Shown piece after piece: positions 44,504 to 53,857 of a stretch of DNA of 64,000 nucleotides. The DNA comes from Marispirochaeta aestuarii (GTDB lineage: Bacteria; Spirochaetota; Spirochaetia; JC444; Marispirochaetaceae), in assembly GCF_002087085.1 (NCBI RefSeq), contig NZ_MWQY01000020.1:1-64000 (forward strand), given 5' to 3'. Made by a program: the position numbers and the translations under genes. Within the stretch, counting starts at the first letter, position 1, and every line of letters starts with the position of its first letter. Below the pieces are notes generated by a model, which saw only the letters and a program-made list of their open reading frames with translations, did not search any database and had not been told where the DNA came from.

Positions 44504-45262
44504 ATGAGGCGGAAAAGACGGGTCTCCCCGAAAAGCTATTCCCTTGCCCGGCTGTTGTCAAAACAACCTAAAAGCCTGGCCAGACACCCCCTGTATCCCC
44601 GGATGTTTCAGTTCTACAGGCTTTCGACAAGTCTTAAGTCCCTGCGATTCAGCCGCCGCTGCTACTCCCTTCTGGATCGGGCGGTTATTGCCCCTGAACA
44701 CCTCGGAAACTTCTATAAGACCTATCGTCTGCCGAAGGATCCTTTTTTTCCCCTGTTTTTTGCCATCAAGCGGGACTACCTGAACCACCGGAAGGATCTT
44801 AAACGACGTCGTGAGAGCTATATTCTGGCCCGGGTGCGGGAGCTTGACCCGCAGATACTAAGGTTTATCCGCTACCTGGGAAAATTGGAGCAGAAACTCA
44901 ACGCCGCCGGCAAAACCCCGGTATGGGAAAAAACCGTCTACCCGGGGAGCAAGAAACGGGCAGACGAGTATCTGCGCTGCAGCCTCGATCAGTGGATCCA
45001 AATATTCAGGTCCTTTGGCGATGGACTGCAGAAACGCTACCCCCGTAAAGCGGGAATTGCAGACTGGGAGCGGGTCTTTGCCGCCTTTATTCTCGAGTGT
45101 CCCCCCGGAGAAGATTCTGCTCATTACCCCGATGAGGCGCTGGTACGACGCCAGTACCGGAAGCTGTCCAAGCTTTACCATCCCGATTCGGGGGGTAATC
45201 CGGAACATTTCCGTCTCATCAAACAGGCCCGGGATATCCTGACCGAGGGCTTCAGAGAGTAA
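44504..45262 (+). CDS. protein with C-terminal J-domain (DnaJ-like)
   Basis: The 252-residue protein has a basic N-terminal part (about 1-110) of unknown fold and a central helical section. A J-domain sits at the very C-terminus (about 210-250): LVRRQYRKLSKLYHPDSGGN with the HPD tripeptide that stimulates Hsp70. The J-domain is normally N-terminal in DnaJ. Its last 11 bases overlap the convergent M23-like gene. It probably delivers a specific client to DnaK; the client is unknown. Confidence 0.8.
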   Translation: MRRKRRVSPKSYSLARLLSKQPKSLARHPLYPRMFQFYRLSTSLKSLRFSRRCYSLLDRAVIAPEHLGNFYKTYRLPKDPFFPLFFAIKRDYLNHRKDLKRRRESYILARVRELDPQILRFIRYLGKLEQKLNAAGKTPVWEKTVYPGSKKRADEYLRCSLDQWIQIFRSFGDGLQKRYPRKAGIADWERVFAAFILECPPGEDSAHYPDEALVRRQYRKLSKLYHPDSGGNPEHFRLIKQARDILTEGFRE

Positions 45263-45935
45263 AGAGCATCAGCGGGGACGGGCAGAAAGCTCTAATTACC
45301 GGAAGGTCCTTGGCTGAACAGTAGCCCCGGGAAAGAAAACCCTCATCCAGGCCTTTTTCCGTAAGTACCTGCAGATGGGTATGATGAAACCAGTTGCCGT
45401 TTTCATCGAAGTCCCCCACCACAGCAAAGCGCTCTCCTGCCCTGAACTCCCTGTTCCGGGGAGGCAGGGATGCGAGGGACAGATGTCCGTAGAGACTGTA
45501 GAAGGTCCGAAAATGGACAGAGGAGTGCCGGAGCAGTACGAAGGCGCCGTAGTTGCCCTCCCCTTCCTCGTAGCCCTGGAACTCAACCACTGAATCCAGA
45601 GGGGCATGCAGGCCCGTTCCGGCGGGAACGATTATGTCCAGTCCAAGATGAAAGAAGCGCTCCTCCCGCTGCATCTGAGGACAGGAGGAGAGGAGCTTTC
45701 TCCGGTCCTCCATATAGGATGCGAATCCCCAGGTACAGCGTCCCGACATCTGCTCATCGATGATGTGCTGGTACCGCCGCTGGTCCCTGGGATCGATTCC
45801 GTCGAAGAGGCTGCTTTCGGGAGAAAGATCAAGAATATAGGGGTCTCCCCGGAGGTCAGGAACAAGAGGGGCCCGTCTGGTATTTTCACCATAGAAGATA
45901 TAGGGGTATCTCAGCTCACCCGATAAGCCTGTCAT
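45252..45935 (-). CDS. M23-like metallopeptidase-fold protein without signal peptide
   Basis: The 227-residue protein has LytM/M23 landmarks: HLGLDIIVPAGTGLHAP with His96 and Asp100, YSLYGHLS with His151, and FHHTHLQV with His185/His187. These correspond to the zinc and catalytic residues of cell-wall endopeptidases. There is no signal peptide or membrane segment, which is odd for a peptidoglycan hydrolase; it may be exported otherwise or act inside the cell. It overlaps the upstream KamA-like gene by 4 bases (ATGA) and is surely cotranscribed. Confidence 0.78.
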   Translation of the reverse strand: MTGLSGELRYPYIFYGENTRRAPLVPDLRGDPYILDLSPESSLFDGIDPRDQRRYQHIIDEQMSGRCTWGFASYMEDRRKLLSSCPQMQREERFFHLGLDIIVPAGTGLHAPLDSVVEFQGYEEGEGNYGAFVLLRHSSVHFRTFYSLYGHLSLASLPPRNREFRAGERFAVVGDFDENGNWFHHTHLQVLTEKGLDEGFLSRGYCSAKDLPVIRAFCPSPLMLFTL

Positions 45936-48388
45936 ATGGGGAACTCCGTGGAACTGACAAGGCCGGAAACGGGAATTACTGGTTTTCCGTCCTTTCCGAT
46001 TTCAACATTTTCCGGGAGCTGATAATCCGGATACATTTCCCTGAAATAGGGCAGGCTGTAGCTGTCGAGCTTTACCCGGATTCCGTCTTCACCGTGAATA
46101 AACGACGAGGTAAGGCCGTAGTAAACCTCTCCCAGGGGAGTCTGCAGGATGTAGCGGGGACCTTCGCGACCGCTTCCCTCCCGGCGGATTTTGGAAGCGA
46201 TATCGATGACATCATACATGTCCACGGGATGCTCCCGGTTCCACTCCCGTTGAACGGGATGACCGGCCACATAAAGGTGATGAAACTCGATTCCCGCTTT
46301 ACGGTAGGCAAAGGTGAGCTGACAGATCTCATCGGGAAAGTCGTTTATACCCCCCAGAAGCGGGGTATTGGCATACACGGTGATTCCCCGGTTTGTCAGA
46401 CGGCGGGTGAGCCGACGATGTTCCCCGGTAAGCTGAGAGGCGTTCAGGAACCATGTTTCAATTTCCAGGCGAAGGGGGCCGGAAACACTCAGATGGTTCA
46501 TGTCCGCCAGGGCAGTAACGAGGGGGCGGGAGAATACTTCCGGAGCGCAGGTGAATTCACTGCTCCGAATCCGCATTGCGTTTATATGACCGATTTTTCC
46601 AAGTTCCCCTGCTATTCTCTTCAGTCGGTACAGGGACTCGCCGACACCCGATTCCGGACGGACAATCACATCGCTTATGACGGGGTTTTCACGGAGATAC
46701 TCGAACACCTCTTCTCCGGCACGGCAGTCCATCTCCACTCTGGTTTCGTGGACCCGGTCCAGCCCGGGGATACCGGTTGGAACGATGGACTCACATCTGA
46801 GAAGGGGCCGGAGAGAAAGCCCTTTGAGGGTTTCCGGGACATCCATGGGAACAGGAACATGCTGGATCCTTAAAGGGCGAGACCCCAGAAAGTAGGCGTC
46901 CTTGCCCATCTTTGCCATATACTGAATATCCAGGGTGCCCTCCGGATTTACCCGGATATTCGGCAGCTCCGTCGCCAGGGGGGCGAAGGACTTGAAGTAA
47001 TCCGGAGTATAGGGGGTCCTGATCCAGATAAAGTTTTCCTCCCCCTCCACGGGCTCCACCGCCCATCCGCTGGTGTACCACTCCATCTTGCCGATGGGGG
47101 TAGCGGTACAGATTTTCGGTACGCTTCTGTCGGAGAGGTGCGCCCTCAGGTACTCGGCAATATCGATACCATCGGAAAGGGGCGACCAGTAGACGCTGTT
47201 TCCGTGGATGGGACTGCAGGGAATGTAGATATAATGCATCTCGGCGCCGGCACCCCGCAGAAGCTTGAAGAGCCTTGCCAGTTCCGGTCCCCGGTCGTTG
47301 CAGTCCTTCAGGAAAGGAGTCTGGATGTAAACGGCGATACCCGATTTTACAAGTTCCGTTATGATCTCCAGGCTGACCGGAGAGACCTCGTCGGGATGAA
47401 TAAAATGGGTGGCGATTTCCATCCGTTTGCCGTGAAGCTGAAGCTCGTAGTTCTTGTGCTTCAGGAATTTCATCCAGGATTCATCCTTCCGGAGGAACAG
47501 ATCGGGATAATAGGCCACCGAGCGGGTGGCAAGGCGCAGGGTCTGTACATGATCGATGGTCATAAGTCCGTCGATGGTGGCCTCCATGTTTCGACGGCTC
47601 AGAAAAGGGTCTCCCCCGGTAATGACAATCTCCTTTATGTCGGGAGAACTTCGCACATGCTCTATGGCTTTTTCGACATCCTCCACCGTGGGGTTCTCTT
47701 CGTTTCTCGACTCCTTGTGCTTGCGGAAACAGAAGCGGCAGTAGACCGGGCAGCTCATGTTCAGCAGATAAATAACCCTGTTCTGGTACATCTGTTCCAG
47801 AAGTCCCTGGTGAAACTGGCCTATCCAGGTGTTGGCATGACCCACCGGATCAAGCTCCTCCACGAAGGGCATGTACTGATAGGCGACATCCGGTGAGAGC
47901 ATCATCTGACGCACTGTATGATAGGACAAACGCACCGGGTACATCTCCATAACCTTCTGCAGGTCCTCACGCTGACTGTCGGGGACCTCGAGGTTGGTCA
48001 GGTCCACCAGGCTTTCCACATCCTTCACCGAAACATAACCATGCTGAGGGATTACAAGTTCAAGCAGGGAGAGGAGATACAGATAGGGAAGCCTGATACC
48101 CCGGACTGTTGCGTCTGCCGGCCCGGTACCGTCAAGGAGGGGAACCAGGGCAGAAAAGAACCCCGCGGAATCATCCTCGAAACCGCAGGCCCTGAGCAGT
48201 CCGGTGAAGCGCTCCGTCCCGTCTCCTTCGCCCAGGAGGGCTCTGAACTCCGGCCCCACCAGGTCAAAGGTGGCGTAGTTCTCCAGAAACTCCCTGCTCT
48301 TGTCTTCCAGTAGGGAGAGCGGGACGCTCAGTTCCCTGCCCGAGTTCTTCAATACGATTCTGACTGCATCTGTTCCGCTGTTCGTCAT
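45932..48388 (-). CDS. KamA-family radical SAM protein with a duplicated, cluster-less second half
   Basis: From ATG 48388 the protein has 818 residues, about twice a lysine 2,3-aminomutase. Residues about 190-480 are a complete radical SAM domain: CPVYCRFC with Cys213, Cys217 and Cys220, and ITGGDP (256-261). Residues about 570-800 repeat the same barrel. NPVISDVIVRPESG matches SPDIKEIVITGGDP, and ITVYANTPLLGGINDFPDE matches IAVYIQTPFLKDCNDRGPE, but the cysteine triad and GGDP are lost. I cannot see the PLP-binding lysine motif of true aminomutases, so aminomutase activity is doubtful. A longer start at 48490 lacks a ribosome site. Confidence 0.85.
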   Translation of the reverse strand: MTNSGTDAVRIVLKNSGRELSVPLSLLEDKSREFLENYATFDLVGPEFRALLGEGDGTERFTGLLRACGFEDDSAGFFSALVPLLDGTGPADATVRGIRLPYLYLLSLLELVIPQHGYVSVKDVESLVDLTNLEVPDSQREDLQKVMEMYPVRLSYHTVRQMMLSPDVAYQYMPFVEELDPVGHANTWIGQFHQGLLEQMYQNRVIYLLNMSCPVYCRFCFRKHKESRNEENPTVEDVEKAIEHVRSSPDIKEIVITGGDPFLSRRNMEATIDGLMTIDHVQTLRLATRSVAYYPDLFLRKDESWMKFLKHKNYELQLHGKRMEIATHFIHPDEVSPVSLEIITELVKSGIAVYIQTPFLKDCNDRGPELARLFKLLRGAGAEMHYIYIPCSPIHGNSVYWSPLSDGIDIAEYLRAHLSDRSVPKICTATPIGKMEWYTSGWAVEPVEGEENFIWIRTPYTPDYFKSFAPLATELPNIRVNPEGTLDIQYMAKMGKDAYFLGSRPLRIQHVPVPMDVPETLKGLSLRPLLRCESIVPTGIPGLDRVHETRVEMDCRAGEEVFEYLRENPVISDVIVRPESGVGESLYRLKRIAGELGKIGHINAMRIRSSEFTCAPEVFSRPLVTALADMNHLSVSGPLRLEIETWFLNASQLTGEHRRLTRRLTNRGITVYANTPLLGGINDFPDEICQLTFAYRKAGIEFHHLYVAGHPVQREWNREHPVDMYDVIDIASKIRREGSGREGPRYILQTPLGEVYYGLTSSFIHGEDGIRVKLDSYSLPYFREMYPDYQLPENVEIGKDGKPVIPVSGLVSSTEFPI

Positions 48389-48522
48389 TGGCCGTAATCC
48401 TTGTGTTGTTGTCGAAACCCAGTATAGGGGATGTCCGGGCGGATAACAAGGAAAGGGAGCTTCAGGCGAAGGTATTTCTGTTTCCCCCATAAACGGAAAA
48501 CATGTTATTCTGAAGAGGAAAA

Positions 48523-49788
48523 ATGGTTCATGTCATAAAATCGTACTCCGAAGATCCTCTTCGTTCTGCGGCACTGGCCATATCTCTGCTGCTTCACGCT
48601 TCCACGGCCCTGCTCTTCCATTACGCATATATCGATTCAGGACAGCAGCATCTGATTCTGCAGGAGTTTGCCTGGCATTTCCGCATTCTGCTGGCCCTAT
48701 CCGCTGCCCTTTCGGTACTGCTGCGATTATTCCGGAAGAATGCTTCCCTGCTTCTCATTTTTAAAATAGGCCTCTTTTTCCTGATTACCTACCCCCTCGG
48801 ACTGGAGGTCGGTCTGTTCCTTGTTCTCCTGCTTACGGTTCTTACGGAGATTTTCGCTTATCTCCCGGTAAAAACAGCAGTTCTATACTGCGTGCTCTGT
48901 CTGGGAACGGCCGGAACCCTGGGCAAACCCGGGTCTGCATTCAACTACCCCCGGGACAGCGCCGAAATCCAGGAGCTGATCACAGTAGGGCTTACAAGCC
49001 TTCTCTGCTCCTTTCTTCTTCTGATATACCGGCAGACAAGGATAAACCTCTCCACGGAGAAACATAAAACCGGGCATCTGAATTCGGTCATTTCCCAGCT
49101 TTCGGACGCCAATCTCGACTTTCAGCGTTATGTACACAGCGTGGAATACTCGGCGGTTCAATCCGAGCGGCGAAGAATAAGCAGTGAGATTCATGACACC
49201 GTCGGTTACTCCCTGACAAATATTCTGATGACCCTGGAGGCCGTCAGCGACCTGATCGACAGGGATAGCCGGAGGGCACATGAGGCCCTCGAACGTTCCA
49301 TACGGGAAGCCCAGAACTGCCTGGAGGAGACCCGCCGTTCAATGCAGGAACTCAGGTCGAAGGAACAGAATGAGGCGGTGGGGCTTCAGGCCCTGGCCCA
49401 CCTGGTCCGTTCCTTCAGCGAAGCCACGGGAATCAGGGTGAAAATGGAGTTCGGCAACGCCCCCAACAGCTTCGGCAGCAGGATTGACCTTGTGCTTTTC
49501 AGGATAATACAGGAAGGCCTTACCAACGCTTTTCGCCACGGCCAGGCGGATACGGTCAGAATCGCATTATGGATCGAAAACAGTGAGCTGCTTGTTTCAA
49601 TACTGGATAACGGCCGGGGAACAAGCCAGATCGTCGAAGGAATAGGCATCAGCGGAATGCGGGAACGGGTGGAAAACATAAAGGGTACAATCAGTTTCAA
49701 AAACTATCCCGACGGTTTCAGTGTAAAGGCTGTACTGCCGCTTACGGAGGATGATAATGGACAGAATACGGGTAGTCCTCGTGGATGA
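48523..49788 (+). CDS. NarX/DesK-type sensor histidine kinase
   Basis: The 421-residue kinase has about six membrane helices in its first 170 residues, followed by a coiled-coil stretch. The HisKA_3 box SERRRISSEIHDTVGYSLTN holds His224, and the C-terminal HATPase shows IIQEGLTNAFRHG, DNGRG and GISGMRERV. It pairs with the response regulator gene, which begins 32 bases before its end. The membrane domain has no recognised sensor, so the signal is unknown. The ribosome site is GAAGAGGAA. Confidence 0.9.
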   Translation: MVHVIKSYSEDPLRSAALAISLLLHASTALLFHYAYIDSGQQHLILQEFAWHFRILLALSAALSVLLRLFRKNASLLLIFKIGLFFLITYPLGLEVGLFLVLLLTVLTEIFAYLPVKTAVLYCVLCLGTAGTLGKPGSAFNYPRDSAEIQELITVGLTSLLCSFLLLIYRQTRINLSTEKHKTGHLNSVISQLSDANLDFQRYVHSVEYSAVQSERRRISSEIHDTVGYSLTNILMTLEAVSDLIDRDSRRAHEALERSIREAQNCLEETRRSMQELRSKEQNEAVGLQALAHLVRSFSEATGIRVKMEFGNAPNSFGSRIDLVLFRIIQEGLTNAFRHGQADTVRIALWIENSELLVSILDNGRGTSQIVEGIGISGMRERVENIKGTISFKNYPDGFSVKAVLPLTEDDNGQNTGSPRG

Positions 49789-50446
49789 CCAGGTTTTATT
49801 TGTAGAAAGCCTGCAGACCGTTCTGGAGCTCAGGTCCGACGACATCGAGGTCGTGGGGACTGCCCATAACGGAGAAGAAGGGCTGGAGGTCATCCGGGCT
49901 GCCAGACCGGACATAGTCCTGATGGACGTACGGATGCCCGGGATGGACGGCGTAGAAGCCACCCGCAGGCTGCACCAGGAACACCCGGAAATCAAGGTTG
50001 TCATGCTGACAACCTTTGATGATGACGTCTACGTTCGCGAGGCCATGCAGTACAGCGCTGTAGGATACATTCTCAAGAATATCCCCGCCACCAACCTGAT
50101 CAATTCGATCCGGGCTGTCATGGACGGAACGATCCAGCTTTCTCCCAGCGTCATGCACAAGATAGTCAGCCCTGAAATCGACCCTGAACCTGCTGTGAAT
50201 GTCGGAAAAAAATCCCGGACTGAACTCCATGCCTCGGATTTCAGCCGCAGGGAGCGGGAGGTCCTCTACTTCCTGTCCAGGGGGCTGGATAACAGAACCA
50301 TAGGAGAAAAACTCTTTATTGCAGAGCAGACCGTGAAGAACCAGATTTCAAGGATATATGGAAAGATCGGCAGCCACGACCGCTTCAAAGCAGCGGAAAT
50401 CGCCCGGGAACTCGATATAGGCAGGTATATCTCCCGGGAGGACTAG
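49757..50446 (+). CDS. NarL/LuxR-type response regulator
   Basis: From ATG 49757 (GGAGG 7 bases upstream; an ATG at 49751 is too close to it) the protein has 229 residues. The receiver carries Asp10/Asp11 and phospho-acceptor Asp57 (VLMDVRMPG). The C-terminal LuxR helix-turn-helix reads FSRREREVLYFLSRGLDNRTIG with IAEQTVKNQISRIYGKI. It is the partner of the kinase just upstream. Targets are unknown. It ends 4 bases inside the convergent oxidoreductase gene. Confidence 0.92.
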   Translation: MDRIRVVLVDDQVLFVESLQTVLELRSDDIEVVGTAHNGEEGLEVIRAARPDIVLMDVRMPGMDGVEATRRLHQEHPEIKVVMLTTFDDDVYVREAMQYSAVGYILKNIPATNLINSIRAVMDGTIQLSPSVMHKIVSPEIDPEPAVNVGKKSRTELHASDFSRREREVLYFLSRGLDNRTIGEKLFIAEQTVKNQISRIYGKIGSHDRFKAAEIARELDIGRYISRED

Positions 50447-51435
50447 ATCCGTACAAGGGCCTCATTTTCAAGGGACTGAAGAAGCCGGTGAATGCAATTC
50501 TGAGCTTCCCGGGCTTCCCGTATCGGGACCTTCGCGGCCTTCCCTTCCCTCACGGAATCGAGAAAATCCATCAGGGCCATCCTGCGAAGGTCGGTTTCCG
50601 GCGGGAACTCTTCCACGCCCCTCTCCTCACCTGCAGTCCGGCGAAGTGTTCCGGTTTTCAGAGATGAGTACTCAGCCATAAGACGGGAGCAGACAAGACG
50701 GAATCCCGCCTCCCACCTGCCGGGAACGGCACAGTTGGAGGCAGCCAGGGAGACCAGGGCCCCGGATTTCATTACCAGGCAGGCTGTCGAGGTATCCTCG
50801 ATGGTATAACCCGGTACCTCACGATGACAGATGTTGTCCCGGAACCCGACGACCCCGGCGGCCGGACCGAGAAGGTGCAGAACCAGGTCGAAAAGATGGA
50901 TCACCTGTTCAAGAAGCTGTCCGCCGGAGATCTCCTCCCTTCGCCACCAGGAGGAATGAAGGGAATTGCACAGGTAAAAGCCCTGAAGCAGAGAAGCCGT
51001 ACCGGCCTCCCCGGAGCGCAGCAGTTCCTTGATCCTGACAACCAGGGGATGAAAACGGTGCTGAAAATCAACCTGGGTAATCACCCCGGCAGCCTCCGCC
51101 GCCCTGACCATATTCTCCGCTTCATTCTCTTTGAGAGCCAGGGGCTTCTCCAGAAAAAGGTGGATGCCCCGCCCCGCGGCCTCCTCCACTTCTCCCTGAT
51201 GCCCCCCGGGGGGCAGACAGACAAAGAGGGCATCGGGTTGTATCTGACCGAGCATTTTTCGGTGGTCCGTATACAGCGCTACCTTCCTGCCCAGCCGGGA
51301 GGCCAGGGCTTCGGCGCTTTCGATACGGCGGGAACAGAGGGCGACGATGCGAGCCTTGCCGCTGGCTTCGGCATTGAGGGCATGGGTCTGCCCCATGGAA
51401 CCGGTGCCGATGACAGCGCATCGCAGTCTATTCAT
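50443..51435 (-). CDS. Gfo/Idh/MocA-family oxidoreductase
   Basis: The 330-residue protein has an N-terminal Rossmann fold (CAVIGTGSMGQTHALNA, 6-22), the family EKP motif in HLFLEKPLAL at about 95-104, and a C-terminal alpha/beta domain with QLLEQVIHLFDLVLHLLG. It uses NAD(P) on a sugar, inositol or glycoside substrate. Its start overlaps the end of the MDR gene by 8 bases. In the local set it may oxidise a ring hydroxyl before or after glycoside cleavage. Confidence 0.88.
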   Translation of the reverse strand: MNRLRCAVIGTGSMGQTHALNAEASGKARIVALCSRRIESAEALASRLGRKVALYTDHRKMLGQIQPDALFVCLPPGGHQGEVEEAAGRGIHLFLEKPLALKENEAENMVRAAEAAGVITQVDFQHRFHPLVVRIKELLRSGEAGTASLLQGFYLCNSLHSSWWRREEISGGQLLEQVIHLFDLVLHLLGPAAGVVGFRDNICHREVPGYTIEDTSTACLVMKSGALVSLAASNCAVPGRWEAGFRLVCSRLMAEYSSLKTGTLRRTAGEERGVEEFPPETDLRRMALMDFLDSVREGKAAKVPIREAREAQNCIHRLLQSLENEALVRI

Positions 51436-52507
51436 CCTGTTCTCCCTCTGTTCCTGATTCCGCTGCAGGGAATACCACCCCAAGCTTTATTGCCCGGGCC
51501 GGATTCTCCATGCACATCCGGTACTCCTCCTTTAGCTCCGCGTAGGGAACAAGCCGGTCGATTATATGATGCCCCGGTATGAGCCCCCGCCCTGTCAGAT
51601 GCAGGCATTCGGCCTCTATGCGTTCGGCCCTCCAGCGGGGATGTTCCCTGTTGGGATCACTGGTGGCCCGGGAAAAGAGGATCTGCGGGCAGTTCATGTG
51701 GGCTTCGGCTCCCAGGTCCAGGCCGCCCCCCCAGGGGGGAGGAAAAGCTCCACAGACGACTCTTCCTCCGAAGGCAACACCGCGGAGGGCCTCCTGGAGG
51801 GCCTGCCGGGAGCCGGACATCTCAATAACCGCATCCGCGCCCATACCACCGGTACAAAGCTTCAACTCCCGTCCCACGTCAGAAGAACCCGGGTCCAGCA
51901 CCCCGGTGGCACCCAGTCGCAGGGCCGCAGCCAGGCGCTCCTTCAAGGGATCGACAGCCACGACCTGCGCCGCTCCGGAGAGCAGAGCCATACGGATACA
52001 GAGAAGCCCGATGGCCCCCATACCGAATACGGCCACCCTGTCCCCCAGGCGGACCTGACTGTCCCGTAGGGCCGCCAGGGCAAAACGGGCCGGGTCAAGA
52101 CACAGAGCGGAGCGCCAGTCAATCTTCGGCAGATGCCAGAGCCGGTCTGCGGGAACAAGCACATGTTCCGCAAAAGAGGAGAAGCCGAAAACACGCTCCC
52201 CTGCTGAAAAGTCCGTCACCCCCGAGCCGATGGCGGCAACCCTTCCTGCCACCATATTGCCGGCTAAAAAGAAGGATTCTCCACCCTCTTCCTTAATGTC
52301 CCCCGGTACTTTTTCATGGATTCGAAGTTCTTCGTTCCAGGTTCCCCTACGGGAAGGATACCCACGGGCCATGGAAAACTCGGTGCCATGTTTAATGGCC
52401 CCGTACTGAACTTTCACCAGAACCTCCCGCGGACCTGGATCCCGGCGGGGAATCTCCTTCCATTCCAGTCTTCCCGTCCCCTCCCCGACCTGCAGCACCC
52501 TGTTCAC
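51428..52507 (-). CDS. medium-chain dehydrogenase/reductase (zinc-type family)
   Basis: The 359-residue protein has an MDR fold. The N-terminal GroES-like half has KVQYGAIKHGTEFSMARG where zinc enzymes have a GICGTD motif; the catalytic Cys and structural zinc Cys cluster are not seen, so it may be zinc-free. The NAD(P)-binding half shows VAVFGMGAIGLLCIRMA. Similar proteins sit with Gfo/Idh/MocA enzymes in sugar loci. It begins with GTG (complement 52505-52507) within a 4-base overlap with the GH4 gene. Confidence 0.85.
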   Translation of the reverse strand: MNRVLQVGEGTGRLEWKEIPRRDPGPREVLVKVQYGAIKHGTEFSMARGYPSRRGTWNEELRIHEKVPGDIKEEGGESFFLAGNMVAGRVAAIGSGVTDFSAGERVFGFSSFAEHVLVPADRLWHLPKIDWRSALCLDPARFALAALRDSQVRLGDRVAVFGMGAIGLLCIRMALLSGAAQVVAVDPLKERLAAALRLGATGVLDPGSSDVGRELKLCTGGMGADAVIEMSGSRQALQEALRGVAFGGRVVCGAFPPPWGGGLDLGAEAHMNCPQILFSRATSDPNREHPRWRAERIEAECLHLTGRGLIPGHHIIDRLVPYAELKEEYRMCMENPARAIKLGVVFPAAESGTEGEQDE

Positions 52508-53811
52508 GGGATAATCCTGCAGTAGTCGCCGTGGGCCTCGAGCATGTCGTCGCAGAGGGAAACAATCTCGTCGATACTGAGCTCCGCCGCGGTATGGGGG
52601 TCAAGAAAGGCAGCCTGGTAGAGGGCCTCCCGGCTTCCCTTAAGGGCAGCCTCGATGGTCATGAGCTGCACATGCACTGCCGCACTGTTGAGGGCGGCAC
52701 ACTGGGTTGGGAGTTCCCCCGCATACACCCCCTGAACGCCGTTACGGTCAACCAGACAGGGAAGCTCCACCAGGGCTTTTGCCGGCAGGTTGGGAATGAG
52801 ACCCCTGTTCGGCACATTCCCGTGGACCCGCCGGGGAGTTCCGCAAACGACTGAGTCCATTATGCCGGCGGCATACTCGTAGGATAGGCCCCCAGCCTCT
52901 GCGCGGGAATCCAGGTCCTTACCTTTCTCCTGTTCCCACTCCCGGATCTGTTCCCTGCAGCGGCGGGGATATTCGTCCAGGGGGATATGGTATTCCTCGA
53001 TCAGCCCGGGATGCGTGCGCTTTATCCAGTAGGGAGTATACTCCGCATTGTGCTCCGAAGATTCAGTTACATAATAGCCGAAGCGCCTCATCATCTCGAA
53101 GCGCAGCCGGTCTTTATGCTCCCTGAGTCCTTGAGCCCTCCGCTTTATTTCCGGGTAGAGATCCCTGGCCTTGTGCTGTATTTCCAGCAGCCAGGCCATG
53201 TGATTTATCCCGGCAATCTTCCAACGGACTTCCTGCGGGTCGATGTCGATTCCGGTGTACTGCAGAAGCCGGGGGACGCAGATCTGTACGGAGTGGCACA
53301 GCCCGACGGTCCGGATCCCTGAAGCAGCCAGAATACCTCCGGTTACAATGGAGAGAGGATTTACATAATTAAGCAGAAGGGCATCGGGGCACTCCTTTTC
53401 CATCTCCTTAACGATCTCGAACATCACCTGCAGGGTCCGAATTCCCCGGAAGATCCCCCCGATCCCCAGGGTATCCCCGATGGTCTGCCTCAGCCCGTAG
53501 CGGGCGGGAATTTCAAAATCAATCACCGTTGCCGGTTCGTAGCCCCCCACCTGTATCGCATTTATGACAAAGTCCGCACTCCGCAGGGCAGCCCGCCTCT
53601 CATGATCACCGCAGAATCCCCGGACCCGGGCCAATCCGGCATTCAGTTTCTGGTTCATCCTGCCGATGATCGCCAGGGATTCCTCCAGCCGGACTCCGTC
53701 GATATCGTACAGGTGTATCTCGACATCCTGCAGAGCGGGAGTCTGAAAAACATCCCCCAGAATATTACGCACAAAAACCGTACTTCCTGCACCCAGAAAA
53801 GTAATGATCAT
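52504..53811 (-). CDS. glycoside hydrolase family 4 (alpha-galactosidase/MelA-like)
   Basis: The 435-residue protein is an NAD- and Mn-dependent GH4 enzyme: N-terminal FLGAGSTVFVRNILGD for NAD, metal-binding Cys in LCHSVQ and His in AGINHMAWL. GH4 subgroups are told by the motif around this Cys; CHSV is the pattern associated with alpha-galactosidases such as MelA. Glucosidase or glucuronidase activity is less likely but not excluded. GH4 works by oxidising C3, which fits the two adjacent dehydrogenases. The start has GAGGACAAGG upstream. It is the first gene of a three-gene operon. Confidence 0.88.
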   Translation of the reverse strand: MIITFLGAGSTVFVRNILGDVFQTPALQDVEIHLYDIDGVRLEESLAIIGRMNQKLNAGLARVRGFCGDHERRAALRSADFVINAIQVGGYEPATVIDFEIPARYGLRQTIGDTLGIGGIFRGIRTLQVMFEIVKEMEKECPDALLLNYVNPLSIVTGGILAASGIRTVGLCHSVQICVPRLLQYTGIDIDPQEVRWKIAGINHMAWLLEIQHKARDLYPEIKRRAQGLREHKDRLRFEMMRRFGYYVTESSEHNAEYTPYWIKRTHPGLIEEYHIPLDEYPRRCREQIREWEQEKGKDLDSRAEAGGLSYEYAAGIMDSVVCGTPRRVHGNVPNRGLIPNLPAKALVELPCLVDRNGVQGVYAGELPTQCAALNSAAVHVQLMTIEAALKGSREALYQAAFLDPHTAAELSIDEIVSLCDDMLEAHGDYCRIIP

Positions 53812-53857
53812 ATCCTTGTCCTCATACCCGCCATGCTAAAACAGCAGATTCCCGGGG

